A stretch of 15,300 nucleotides of DNA from Nanobdellati archaeon (GTDB taxonomy: Archaea > B1Sed10-29 > WALL01 > WAMD01): contig WAMD01000015.1 of NCBI GenBank assembly GCA_015522495.1, forward strand, positions 1 through 15,300, given 5' to 3'. The position numbers and the translations under genes are program-made. Positions 1 through 7,421 of this stretch are shown here, one piece after another; position 1 is the first letter of the stretch; every line of letters starts with the position of its first letter. The notes beneath the pieces were generated by a model. The model ran no database searches and was not told the origin of the DNA. It worked only from the letters and a program-made list of their open reading frames with translations.

Positions 1-1
1 C

Positions 2-274
2 ATAGAAACAAAAAGAGTAAAAAAGAGATTTGCAGATCTCAATCAAAAAAACTTTGGAGTTAAAGACGTTTACTACAACACATACATAAACGAAACTCCT
101 GATATAATTGGGTGGATGAAAGCAGAAAAGGACTTGCAAAGACATAGCCTTGGTGGAAACTGGTTTGAAGTAAGCCTCAAAAAGTACGCAAAGAGAAAAG
201 GAAAAGACCCTAAAATGAAGATGATATATGACATAATGGAAAACGCCCCTACCATGTTTATCTTGAAAGAGTGA
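2..274 (+). CDS. C-terminal 90 residues of an unrecognised protein (5' end outside window)
   Basis: An open frame runs from the window edge to TGA at 272-274, so only the last 90 residues are visible. They are charged and lysine-rich and end with the segment MENAPTMFILKE. I see no catalytic motif, membrane segment or cysteine cluster and do not recognise the family. It ends 4 bases before the ATG of the radical SAM gene, so the two are probably cotranscribed. That makes it a candidate partner or substrate of the activase downstream. However, the visible tail lacks the glycyl-radical signature expected at the C-terminus of a class III ribonucleotide reductase. That the frame is coding is inferred from its length and the tight spacing to the next gene. 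Confidence 0.6.
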   Translation: METKRVKKRFADLNQKNFGVKDVYYNTYINETPDIIGWMKAEKDLQRHSLGGNWFEVSLKKYAKRKGKDPKMKMIYDIMENAPTMFILKE

Positions 275-278
275 TTGA

Positions 279-944
279 ATGAGGGTATACAAAGTGGAGG
301 TCCAGGGATTTGAATGGAACAATATCCTATTTGGCAAAGTGTACACATCTGGATGCAGCTGGAGATGTGGATACTGCTTTGTCCCAGAGATAGTCAAATC
401 AAAAACTGGTATGAGCGGAAAAGATGCTATATCAAAAATAAAGATGAATAGGATTGTTGGGGGTATTTGTGTAACGGGTGGGGAGCCTACAGAACAAAAA
501 GACTTACCTATATTTTTGAAAGAACTGAAATTATTGGGATTAAAGGTTATGATTGAAACAAATGGTGACCATCCCGATATGTTAGAAAAGCTGATCAAAA
601 GAAAACTGGTGGATTTCGTTCGTATTGATGTGAAAGCACCGTGGGAAAAATATCCAGAAGTAACAGGTCATGGACCACACAATGTAAAAAGGAGTATAGA
701 ATTGATGAAAGACTGGAGCGGTTACTGGGAAATCATTACTGTGTGGCACCCAATGATTTCAAAAGATGACCTAATCAAAATGGCTAATCAGATAGATGGG
801 AGATGGGTCATAATACCATTTGAACCTGGAAACTGTCTCGACAGCTCGCTGAATAAGACCTGGGAATGGGATGAGGATTTCTTGGCTGGACTGAAAAAAG
901 ATGTTTGGGTCAGAACAAAAGGATATGAGAGGAGATTGAGTTGA
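279..944 (+). CDS. radical SAM protein, NrdG / pyruvate-formate-lyase-activase type
   Basis: A 221-residue protein with a compact radical SAM core. The cluster-binding motif CX3CX2C is visible as CSWRCGYC at about residues 27-34. It is followed by the GGEP motif (CVTGGEPT, about residue 65), which contacts SAM, and by an ETNG strand (about residue 93). Family members use a [4Fe-4S] cluster and S-adenosylmethionine to make a 5'-deoxyadenosyl radical, usually to install a glycyl radical on a partner enzyme such as anaerobic ribonucleotide reductase. The length suits an activase without extra ferredoxin domains. It starts 4 bases after the preceding gene and its stop overlaps the TTG start of thpR by 4 bases, as in an operon. 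The partner enzyme cannot be named from the window. A radical SAM role in cofactor or RNA modification is an alternative. Confidence 0.8.
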   Translation: MRVYKVEVQGFEWNNILFGKVYTSGCSWRCGYCFVPEIVKSKTGMSGKDAISKIKMNRIVGGICVTGGEPTEQKDLPIFLKELKLLGLKVMIETNGDHPDMLEKLIKRKLVDFVRIDVKAPWEKYPEVTGHGPHNVKRSIELMKDWSGYWEIITVWHPMISKDDLIKMANQIDGRWVIIPFEPGNCLDSSLNKTWEWDEDFLAGLKKDVWVRTKGYERRLS

Positions 945-1471
945 GAGCTTTTCTTGCTTTACCAATATCTGAGAGGGTCAGAAAAACATGCGAAGACATA
1001 CAAGGTATGATCAAAAAATCAAACACTCCTCTAAAACTTGTTGAACCTAAGAACTTACACGTAACCCTTAGATTTCTTGGGAATGTAAACAATGAAACCA
1101 TCGAAAAGGTAAAGGAGATTATGGACAAAATTGAGTTTAACTCATTCAAAGCAAGAACTACAATGGTCGGAGTATTTCCTAGCACCTCATACATTCATGT
1201 TGTCTGGTTAGGAGTAGATGGGGAAACAATTTTAAAGATACATGAATTTATAGAGTCTAGATTAGCTAGGCTAGGATTTGATAAGGATAGCCAATATTTG
1301 CCGCATATAACTCTAGCAAGAGTTAAAGGGAAACCAACTAAGAAGTTACTTGAGATAGTCGGTTACAAAACAGATATGGAATTTGAAATAAAATATGTCA
1401 CGCTTGTAAAAAGTACCCTTACTAAGGAGGGCCCGCTATATGAAACACTGTACAAAAAATATCTCGAATAG
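941..1471 (+). CDS. thpR: RNA 2',3'-cyclic phosphodiesterase (2'-5' RNA ligase family)
   Basis: A 176-residue protein of the 2H phosphoesterase superfamily. Both signature HxT motifs are present: HVTLRF with His40/Thr42 and HITLAR with His122/Thr124. In this family the two histidines line one active site that opens 2',3'-cyclic phosphates to 2'-phosphates on RNA ends, and in some members reversibly ligates tRNA halves. Length and motif spacing match archaeal members. I take the TTG at 941 as the start because it overlaps the upstream TGA (TTGA, 941-944), has a purine-rich GAGGAGAT ribosome site at 929-936, and gives the usual MRAFLA N-terminus. It lies in an operon between the radical SAM gene and a membrane protein that starts inside its 3' end. 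Confidence 0.92.
   Translation: MRAFLALPISERVRKTCEDIQGMIKKSNTPLKLVEPKNLHVTLRFLGNVNNETIEKVKEIMDKIEFNSFKARTTMVGVFPSTSYIHVVWLGVDGETILKIHEFIESRLARLGFDKDSQYLPHITLARVKGKPTKKLLEIVGYKTDMEFEIKYVTLVKSTLTKEGPLYETLYKKYLE
1424..1431 (+). promoter_or_regulatory. ribosome binding site inside the end of thpR
   Basis: AAGGAGGG, 8 bases before the ATG at 1440. It is a near-perfect Shine-Dalgarno sequence lying inside the upstream coding region. It decides for the ATG at 1440 over the later in-frame ATG at 1473. Confidence 0.75.
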
Positions 1472-2981
1472 GATGCTTTCAGTAGTCTTACTCGTTCTTA
1501 TGGTTGGCTTTGTAAGCGCAATGACTTTTGTTGGAGAAGATGAAAGGGGTTATATGATATTTTCATCTGACAAACAGGTTGTGAAAATAAACCCATCTAA
1601 AAATTCAATGTTGATAAATAACCTCGTAGATATCCATCCATTCCCAAGTATGCGTGTCATGAATACAGAAATATCGATGCCAGAACCAAGGTTTGATAAA
1701 CCAGTTGTTGGGGCAGAGCAAGGAACATTTACAGTTACGTATCCAGAAGCATTCTCTAGTGATGTTTATGCAACAGTGAACATTCAAATTGTAGACAAAG
1801 ACATTACACAGGAAATCAAGCTAGAGAATACAAAAGACATAGATGCGATAGTCGAACTAAAACTAACCGATGACAAAAACATATACTCAGTGTACGCTCC
1901 ATATGCTAGGGATTCGTCCAACCAAATGGTTTTTATATCACCGACAGAAAGGGGGCTATATGGAAATATGTTAATAATTTATTTTGAACCGTATCCTCCA
2001 AGCTATCCCCTATCCGACGTGAACGTGACGATATCACCAAAGAAGATGCTTATATGGGCAATAAAAATCCCATCAAAATCAACTTACACACTCAGATTCC
2101 ACTACCTTGGAGCTTACTTCGGAGATTCTACTATCCTAAACGCATTCCCAGTAAAGTCAGTTGTAGATAAAGAAGTGTTTTTACTATCTGAAAGAGATCC
2201 ACTATTCAATGAAGAAAACAAGTACTTGTCTACAAACTTTATGCCCAGCATAAACCTCACAAGTGGATCAACTGGGATATACACATCCATAGTGAACTAC
2301 GTTAACTCCCTCCCATCCGGGGATCCAGATTTTCCCCTTAAAACACAAATTGACTGGGGAGGACTCTTAAACAAATCTGGGTACAATAGTCTGGAAAAAT
2401 CACTAATTTTCAGGGAAGCTGCTAGAAGAGTTGGAATTCCATCAAGGATTGTGCTGGGTAAAAAAAGGAGTGGGAATTATTATGCATGGGTTGAGGCTTA
2501 TATCGGTGGTTTAACAAGAACCTACGATCCGTTTAACCTTAGAAGTGATTACAACCAGATTTACAGCGAACCAGAGACATATTTCTGTAAAGATGAAATT
2601 GGATCATGTGCATTTGAGAGTGCTGTGAAAACCGGGGTAATTTGTGTAGGCGTGTTCTGTGTAAATGTAATCTGGCTAATCGCAATAGTGGTGGTGCTCA
2701 CTCTAGCAGGGTTTGTAACAGTTACGTACAAGTCAAACATAATAGCAAGGTTACTAGCGGAGAAACCAACGAAAGAGTTGATAATCGATGGAACGTATAC
2801 TATAACAAGACCTGATTTCTCATCTGACAACCCCTTACTAATGGACATATTCAACTATCTGAAGAATAAAAAGGGGATAATGAATGTAGATACAGCTGTC
2901 GCAGTGTTAGGGTACAGCAAAGTGCTAATCAAAGGTGGAATGGAAAAACTAATTGAGACAGGTGTGATAAAGAGATCTTGA
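1440..2981 (+). CDS. membrane protein with degenerate transglutaminase-like ectodomain and C-terminal winged-helix-like domain
   Basis: A 513-residue protein. Residues 12-27 form a hydrophobic signal peptide or anchor (MLSVVLLVLMVGFVSA). A long extracytoplasmic part follows. Residues about 315-367 look like a transglutaminase core (VGIPSRIVLG, then YAWVEAY, then YDPFN). The positions expected for the catalytic triad read Ser317, Tyr348 and Asp363 in place of Cys, His and Asp, so catalysis by the usual route is unlikely. A transmembrane helix lies at about 400-430. The last ~60 residues (DIFNYLKNKKGIMNV... to LIETGVIKRS) resemble a winged helix and would be cytoplasmic. Four cysteines (FCKDEIGSC, VICVGVFC) lie before and inside the membrane segment. 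The start overlaps thpR by 32 bases. The role is unknown. A sensor or scaffold that binds peptide and reports to the cytoplasm is an inference. Confidence 0.8.
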   Translation: MKHCTKNISNRMLSVVLLVLMVGFVSAMTFVGEDERGYMIFSSDKQVVKINPSKNSMLINNLVDIHPFPSMRVMNTEISMPEPRFDKPVVGAEQGTFTVTYPEAFSSDVYATVNIQIVDKDITQEIKLENTKDIDAIVELKLTDDKNIYSVYAPYARDSSNQMVFISPTERGLYGNMLIIYFEPYPPSYPLSDVNVTISPKKMLIWAIKIPSKSTYTLRFHYLGAYFGDSTILNAFPVKSVVDKEVFLLSERDPLFNEENKYLSTNFMPSINLTSGSTGIYTSIVNYVNSLPSGDPDFPLKTQIDWGGLLNKSGYNSLEKSLIFREAARRVGIPSRIVLGKKRSGNYYAWVEAYIGGLTRTYDPFNLRSDYNQIYSEPETYFCKDEIGSCAFESAVKTGVICVGVFCVNVIWLIAIVVVLTLAGFVTVTYKSNIIARLLAEKPTKELIIDGTYTITRPDFSSDNPLLMDIFNYLKNKKGIMNVDTAVAVLGYSKVLIKGGMEKLIETGVIKRS

Positions 2982-2985
2982 TAGA

Positions 2986-4374
2986 CTAACCTTTTGATAA
3001 CTCCTTGTATAACGAATGATACAATGTGTTATATCCTGTTGCCCCCCTGTTTAGGATGTTGTGAAGTACTCTTTTCCTTTTGTCTATTTCATCCATCAAC
3101 TCCAACTTCGTCATCCCAGATAGCTTTGAAAGGCTGTCCAATAAGGACGGAGGTATCTCTGACTTAACTAATTTATCACCCCTCCTATCCCACCTAAATA
3201 TAGTATTGAAACTTATCTTGTCTAGATACTCGATCTCAGAAACCTCAACAACTCTTCTAACTATGCCCTTGCCAGGAATGTTTAACCTATGTTGAACAAT
3301 TATTATATCAACTAATGGTATGAGTGTTTCAGGGACATTCATAGGTGGGTTTGTTAATCTCTTTACTGTTTCTTTAACAGAGTTAGCATGGATTGTTCCC
3401 ATGGACCCAGAACATCCAACGTCCATGGCTGTAAACATGGATTCCGCCTCTTTTCCTCTTACTTCACCAACTATTATCCTATCAGGCCTTAACCTGAGGG
3501 ATGCTTTAACCAAGTCTTCCAGTCCAACAGTGTTTTTCTCATCATAAAATGAGTACAATCTAACGACATTATCTCTATTACCTAAGTTTAATTCTGGTGT
3601 ATCTTCTATTGTAATCACTCTCTCGTCTTTAGGTATAAACCCAGCTAAGGCATTTAGTGTTGTTGTTTTACCAGATCCCGCCCCTCCAGCTATCAGTATG
3701 CTAGAGGGCCTGACTCCTAGGCCCTCTACAGCTAACCATAAGAATGCGGCTAGGTCAACTGTCATTGTTCCCTTCTTGACTAAATCAAGTATACTGAGTG
3801 GCTCAGATGTAAACTTCCTTATAGTAACTATTGGTGCATGCGAGATAGGAGGTAGAACAAGACTAAACCTGGATCCATCTTCCAACGAACCATCCACAAT
3901 CTGCTTTTTTGGTTTTCTCATGTTCAAGAGTCGCTCTGCTAAAAGCTCTAGTTCATCTCTCGACTCAAACACAATATTTGTTTTACACATACCATACTTC
4001 CTATGGACGATAAACACTGGTTTTAACTCTCCATTTATCATTATTTCCTCTATCTCTGGATCAAGAAATAAAGGAGTTATCCTACCAAATCCAAACAGAT
4101 AATCAATCGCATCGTCAATAAACTCTCTGGTCGGTTTTATATACTTCTTTACTAATCCCTCAACCTTTTTTCTGACCAGCTCCCTTTCAGATGGATACAC
4201 TGTAAATCTTATCTTTGATAGTATCGCTTTAACATCGTGTATAAACTCCCCTTTTTTCTCATCAACGAGAAATATCCTGGATAACTCTGCATCTGTGAAG
4301 TCCCTAGATGCTGCACTGACTAGTGAGTCTAAGAACTCTCTTTGACCTGGTCCTAAATCCTTGTTATCTACCAT
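2986..4374 (-). CDS. type II/IV secretion-system or pilus assembly ATPase, CpaF/TadA (GspE) family
   Basis: A 462-residue cytoplasmic ATPase that powers pilus or archaellum-like assembly or protein export, normally as a hexamer. Motifs in order: N-terminal domain (about 1-190), Walker A GGAGSGKTT at 230-238, Asp box ITIEDTPEL at 255-263, Walker B region RPDRIIVGEVRG at 296-307, and the His box MGTIHANS at 325-332. All key residues are present, so it should be active. The open frame runs further upstream, but that extension is serine- and phenylalanine-rich low-complexity sequence antisense to the CCA gene. The ATG at 4374 gives a family-like start. The stop is 4 bases from the stop of the convergent membrane-protein gene. 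No platform protein (TadC/GspF) or pilin lies next to it, so the system it serves is not shown here. Confidence 0.92.
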   Translation of the reverse strand: MVDNKDLGPGQREFLDSLVSAASRDFTDAELSRIFLVDEKKGEFIHDVKAILSKIRFTVYPSERELVRKKVEGLVKKYIKPTREFIDDAIDYLFGFGRITPLFLDPEIEEIMINGELKPVFIVHRKYGMCKTNIVFESRDELELLAERLLNMRKPKKQIVDGSLEDGSRFSLVLPPISHAPIVTIRKFTSEPLSILDLVKKGTMTVDLAAFLWLAVEGLGVRPSSILIAGGAGSGKTTTLNALAGFIPKDERVITIEDTPELNLGNRDNVVRLYSFYDEKNTVGLEDLVKASLRLRPDRIIVGEVRGKEAESMFTAMDVGCSGSMGTIHANSVKETVKRLTNPPMNVPETLIPLVDIIIVQHRLNIPGKGIVRRVVEVSEIEYLDKISFNTIFRWDRRGDKLVKSEIPPSLLDSLSKLSGMTKLELMDEIDKRKRVLHNILNRGATGYNTLYHSLYKELSKG

Positions 4375-4408
4375 ATATACAGTTTCTTTTCCTATTTTCT
4401 TAATAGAA

Positions 4409-4422
4409 GGCATAAATATAGA
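4409..4422. promoter_or_regulatory. putative shared TATA region between divergent ATPase and CCA genes
   Basis: The 85-base gap between the two divergent starts holds one clear TATA-like run (ATAAATATA, 4412-4420). Read on the plus strand it sits about 40-48 bases before the CCA start. Read on the minus strand (TATATTTAT) it sits about 38-46 bases before the ATPase start. Both distances allow an archaeal transcription start some 25 bases downstream and a short leader. This is inference from spacing and composition only. Confidence 0.35.
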
Positions 4423-4459
4423 AAAACAGAAAATACATAAAAAACTAGGTGTTGATTTA

Positions 4460-5722
4460 ATGCTAAAACTTAACAAGATTATCCCAAAGGGTATATTTCC
4501 TTCTAAAAAGGAGATTGAAAAAGAGATCTCGTTGGCGGATAACATCTCCTCTTTTATAAAAGAGAAGTTTGGGCTAGAAGTAAGGTTAGTTGGGTCAATA
4601 GCCAAGAAGACATTTGTTAAAGGCAAAAATGATATGGATATATTTGTACTATTTGACAAGTCCGTCAGTAAAGACTACCTAAGGAAGATGGGGCTTAGGG
4701 TAGGAAAAGAGGTGGCTAAATTCGTGAATGGAAAGGCAAGAGTGCACTATGCTGAACATCCTTATACCCGGATAGAGATAAAAGGAAAATTTATTGATGT
4801 TGTACCTGCCTATAAAATAGGTCCTAATGAAAGAATAATATCAGCCGTAGATAGAACTCCGCTCCACACAGATTATGTGATATCCAACCTACACGATCCA
4901 AGAGAGGTCATAAAACTAAAATGGTTTATGAAACAAGTTGGGGTCTACGGTGCGGAGATAAAAACACATGGTTTTTCTGGTTATCTCTGTGAACTACTAG
5001 TGATAAAGTACAGGAGCTTTGAAAGGATTTTAGAAGAGGCAAGTGTGTGGGAACCCCCAGTTGTGATATGTGTGAACGACTCAGAGTGCAATACAAATGA
5101 ACTAAAGAAGAAGTTTAATTGGCATTTGATAGTTGTTGATCCTGTTGATCCGAACAGAAACGTTGCATCCCCAGTTAGTTTGGATTCAATGGCAAAATTT
5201 GCATTGGCAGCTAGGATGGCTCTCAGCACTGGAAAACTCCCAAGAAAAGGAAGGAAAAAAGTGGCAAATCCAATAGTAGTAAAGTGGGACATACAAGAGG
5301 AAAACGAAGAGATAATATGGAGTCAACTTGAATCGTTTGGAGTATCTATAAAAAGGCAACTAGAGATGAATGGATTTAAAGTAAATGACATACACTGGTG
5401 GACAGATTCAAAGAAAACTGCAGAATTGCTTGTTGATTTAGACGTCCCAACTCTCCCTCCAGTGGAAAAAGCAGTCGGACCAAGTGCATTCGATTATAAA
5501 AACTCAGATAGGTTTATAGAAAAACATGAAAAGGTGTACATAGAATCATACAAGTTGATATCACAGAAAAAAAGAAAATACAAGGATGCTAAATCGGTGA
5601 TTAAAGATGCTGTAAAGGCATCTCCTAAGCATCTAGGAAAAAGAGCTAGGATATTATCTCCTGGGCAAGTGAAGAATTCTCGCGTGTTCAAATTGTATAC
5701 CAACAAGATGTGGGTGTGGTAA
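4460..5722 (+). CDS. cca: CCA tRNA nucleotidyltransferase, archaeal class I
   Basis: A 420-residue enzyme that adds or repairs the 3'-terminal CCA of tRNAs from CTP and ATP. The nucleotidyltransferase head is clear: Gly45-Ser46 (LVGSIAKKT), the metal-binding pair Asp58 and Asp60 (NDMDIFV), and the third carboxylate Asp113 (KFIDVVPAY). This is the archaeal class I (poly(A)-polymerase-like) arrangement, and the length is close to the family norm of about 440. I chose the ATG at 4460 because AGGTG at 4447-4451 lies 8 bases upstream. The longer open frame back to 4361 would overlap the divergent ATPase gene. Its TAA is directly followed by the ATG of asnS, so the genes form an operon. The tRNA-Arg gene in this window has no encoded CCA, in keeping with the need for this enzyme. 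Confidence 0.95.
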   Translation: MLKLNKIIPKGIFPSKKEIEKEISLADNISSFIKEKFGLEVRLVGSIAKKTFVKGKNDMDIFVLFDKSVSKDYLRKMGLRVGKEVAKFVNGKARVHYAEHPYTRIEIKGKFIDVVPAYKIGPNERIISAVDRTPLHTDYVISNLHDPREVIKLKWFMKQVGVYGAEIKTHGFSGYLCELLVIKYRSFERILEEASVWEPPVVICVNDSECNTNELKKKFNWHLIVVDPVDPNRNVASPVSLDSMAKFALAARMALSTGKLPRKGRKKVANPIVVKWDIQEENEEIIWSQLESFGVSIKRQLEMNGFKVNDIHWWTDSKKTAELLVDLDVPTLPPVEKAVGPSAFDYKNSDRFIEKHEKVYIESYKLISQKKRKYKDAKSVIKDAVKASPKHLGKRARILSPGQVKNSRVFKLYTNKMWVW

Positions 5723-6985
5723 ATGAGGATACTAATTTCCAAGCTAGGCGAAAACATAGGAAAAGAAGTTGAGATATGGGGATGGGTATACAGACAAAGG
5801 GTAACGAAAAATGCTAGTTTCTTAATTGTAAGAGACTCAACAGGTATCGTGCAGGTAGTGTTTAAAGGGGAGAGTGATGCTGAGAATACTAGTATAGAGT
5901 CCAGTGTTAAAATAAGAGGTATAGTGAAAGAGGATAAAAGAGCACCTACAGGTATCGAAGTGGAGGGCAAGTCAATAGAAATAGTACACAAAGCTGAGAG
6001 ATTCCCAATAACAAAAGATCAATCAACTGAATTCCTATTAGATGTCAGGCATTTATGGGTAAGAAGCCAAAGGATGAATAGGATATTGAAAATTAGAGAT
6101 TTGTCGCTCAGGTACTTTAGAGACTTCTTTTATAAAAATAACTTTTGGGAAGTCCATCCTCCAATAATAACTAAGACAGGAGCTGAAGGTGGCTCTACGC
6201 TATTTGGTTTTGACTACTTTGGAGATGAAGCATACTTGAGCCAGACTGGACAGTTATACCTAGAAGCACTTATATATGTACTAGAAAGGGTGTATTCGAT
6301 TACACCTAGCTTTAGAGCTGAAAAATCAAAAACAAAAAAGCATCTGGCAGAGTTCTGGCATTTAGAGGCTGAGATGGCATGGTTCTCAAATGAGGACAAT
6401 ATGAAACTCCAAGAAAGAATGATAACATACGTTGCCCAGAACCTAGCTGAAAATCACGCACCCTTGCTATCCAACTTTACAGATGTAAACAGGTTGAAGA
6501 AGATTAAGTATCCATTTGAGAGAATGAAATATGATGAGGCTGTAGAGGAACTACATAAAAAAGGGTTTGAAATAAAATGGGGAGATGATTTTGGGACACC
6601 ACATGAAAAGGCATTAACGGAAGAACTTGAAAAGCCGTTGTTCGTTTATGATTGGCCAAAAGAGGCAAAGGCATTCTATATGAAAGAAGATCCAACAAAC
6701 CCAAGGATTGTAAAGTGCTCAGACTTGCTTGCGCCTGAGGGGCATGGGGAAATAATAGGTGGATCAGAAAGGATATGGGAAATAGATAAACTGATGAAAA
6801 GGATAAAGGAAGAAGGACTAAAAGAGGATAACTATAAATGGTACATAGATTTACGAAGATTTGGCTCTGTTCCTCACTCTGGGTTTGGGTTAGGAACAGA
6901 AAGGTTCTTAAAATGGATACTTAACCTTGAACACATAAGAGACGCCATACCATTCCCTAGAACAATAAATAGGGTGTATCCATAA
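5723..6985 (+). CDS. asnS: asparaginyl-tRNA synthetase
   Basis: A 420-residue class IIb aminoacyl-tRNA synthetase. Residues 1-~105 form the OB-fold anticodon-binding domain (VEIWGWVYRQR..., FLIVRDSTGIVQVVF). The catalytic core follows. The segment YLSQTGQLYLEA and the motif 2 stretch FRAEKSKTKKHLAEFWHLEAE (Phe197, Arg198) are typical of AsnRS; AspRS usually has SPQ in place of TGQ. Motif 3 is GFGLGTERFLKWI with Arg394. It charges tRNA-Asn with asparagine directly, which removes the need for the Asp-tRNA(Asn) amidotransferase route. It starts at the base after the cca stop, with a G-rich GTGGGTGTGG stretch upstream as ribosome site, and is followed 13 bases later by ribL. An AspRS or AspRS-related asparagine synthetase is the alternative, less well supported. 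Confidence 0.9.
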   Translation: MRILISKLGENIGKEVEIWGWVYRQRVTKNASFLIVRDSTGIVQVVFKGESDAENTSIESSVKIRGIVKEDKRAPTGIEVEGKSIEIVHKAERFPITKDQSTEFLLDVRHLWVRSQRMNRILKIRDLSLRYFRDFFYKNNFWEVHPPIITKTGAEGGSTLFGFDYFGDEAYLSQTGQLYLEALIYVLERVYSITPSFRAEKSKTKKHLAEFWHLEAEMAWFSNEDNMKLQERMITYVAQNLAENHAPLLSNFTDVNRLKKIKYPFERMKYDEAVEELHKKGFEIKWGDDFGTPHEKALTEELEKPLFVYDWPKEAKAFYMKEDPTNPRIVKCSDLLAPEGHGEIIGGSERIWEIDKLMKRIKEEGLKEDNYKWYIDLRRFGSVPHSGFGLGTERFLKWILNLEHIRDAIPFPRTINRVYP

Positions 6986-6998
6986 TCAGGTGGTTTTT

Positions 6999-7421
6999 GT
7001 GAAAAGAGTTATGGCTTTTGGAACTTTTGGGGTCATACATCCAGGCCATATATACTACTTAACTCAAGCAAAGAAACTTGGAGATTATCTAATTGTTGTA
7101 GTTGCCAGAGACAAGAATGTTAAAAGAATTAAAGGGCGCTGCCCTATACCAGAGGGTCAAAGACTCAAAGTCGTGAAAGCGTTAAAACCAGTAGATGAAG
7201 CAGTACTCGGGTACGAAGACGACATGCTAAGGATAATAGAAGAAAAAAAACCAGATATCCTAGTTCTAGGCCCAGACCAGGACATAGATGAAAAAAAGCT
7301 CAAAAAAGATTTGACCAAAAGGGGGCTACACTTGAAGATTGTGAGGGTAAAGAAAAAAACGAATGGGAGCATGCACAAAACAAGCAAGATATTAGAAACC
7401 ATTGAGAAAGCAAGCTGGTGA
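6999..7421 (+). CDS. ribL: FAD synthetase / cytidylyltransferase-family protein (RibL-like)
   Basis: A 140-residue nucleotidyltransferase. It shows the HxGH signature as HPGH (His14, His17), the segment VVVARDKNVKRIKGRCPIPEGQR and the ILVLGPDQDID region. All are close to archaeal RibL, which adenylates FMN to FAD. I prefer the GTG at 6999: it leaves AGGTGG at 6988-6993 as a ribosome site five bases upstream and gives the family-like N-terminus MKRVMAFGTF. The GTG at 6990 is an in-frame alternative nine bases earlier. The usual Asp of the GTFD motif is Gly here (GTFGVIHPGH), and the C-terminal cysteines I associate with the methanogen enzyme are absent. The substrate could therefore differ (FMN or another phosphoester), and the symbol is provisional. 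Its 3' end overlaps the convergent regulator gene by 30 bases. Confidence 0.8.
   Translation: MKRVMAFGTFGVIHPGHIYYLTQAKKLGDYLIVVVARDKNVKRIKGRCPIPEGQRLKVVKALKPVDEAVLGYEDDMLRIIEEKKPDILVLGPDQDIDEKKLKKDLTKRGLHLKIVRVKKKTNGSMHKTSKILETIEKASW

Noticed and set aside
4375..4659. N-terminal extension of the CpaF-type ATPase frame up to 4659
   Set aside because: It overlaps the start of the divergent CCA gene, is low-complexity Ser/Phe/Ile, and the family-like start is at 4374.
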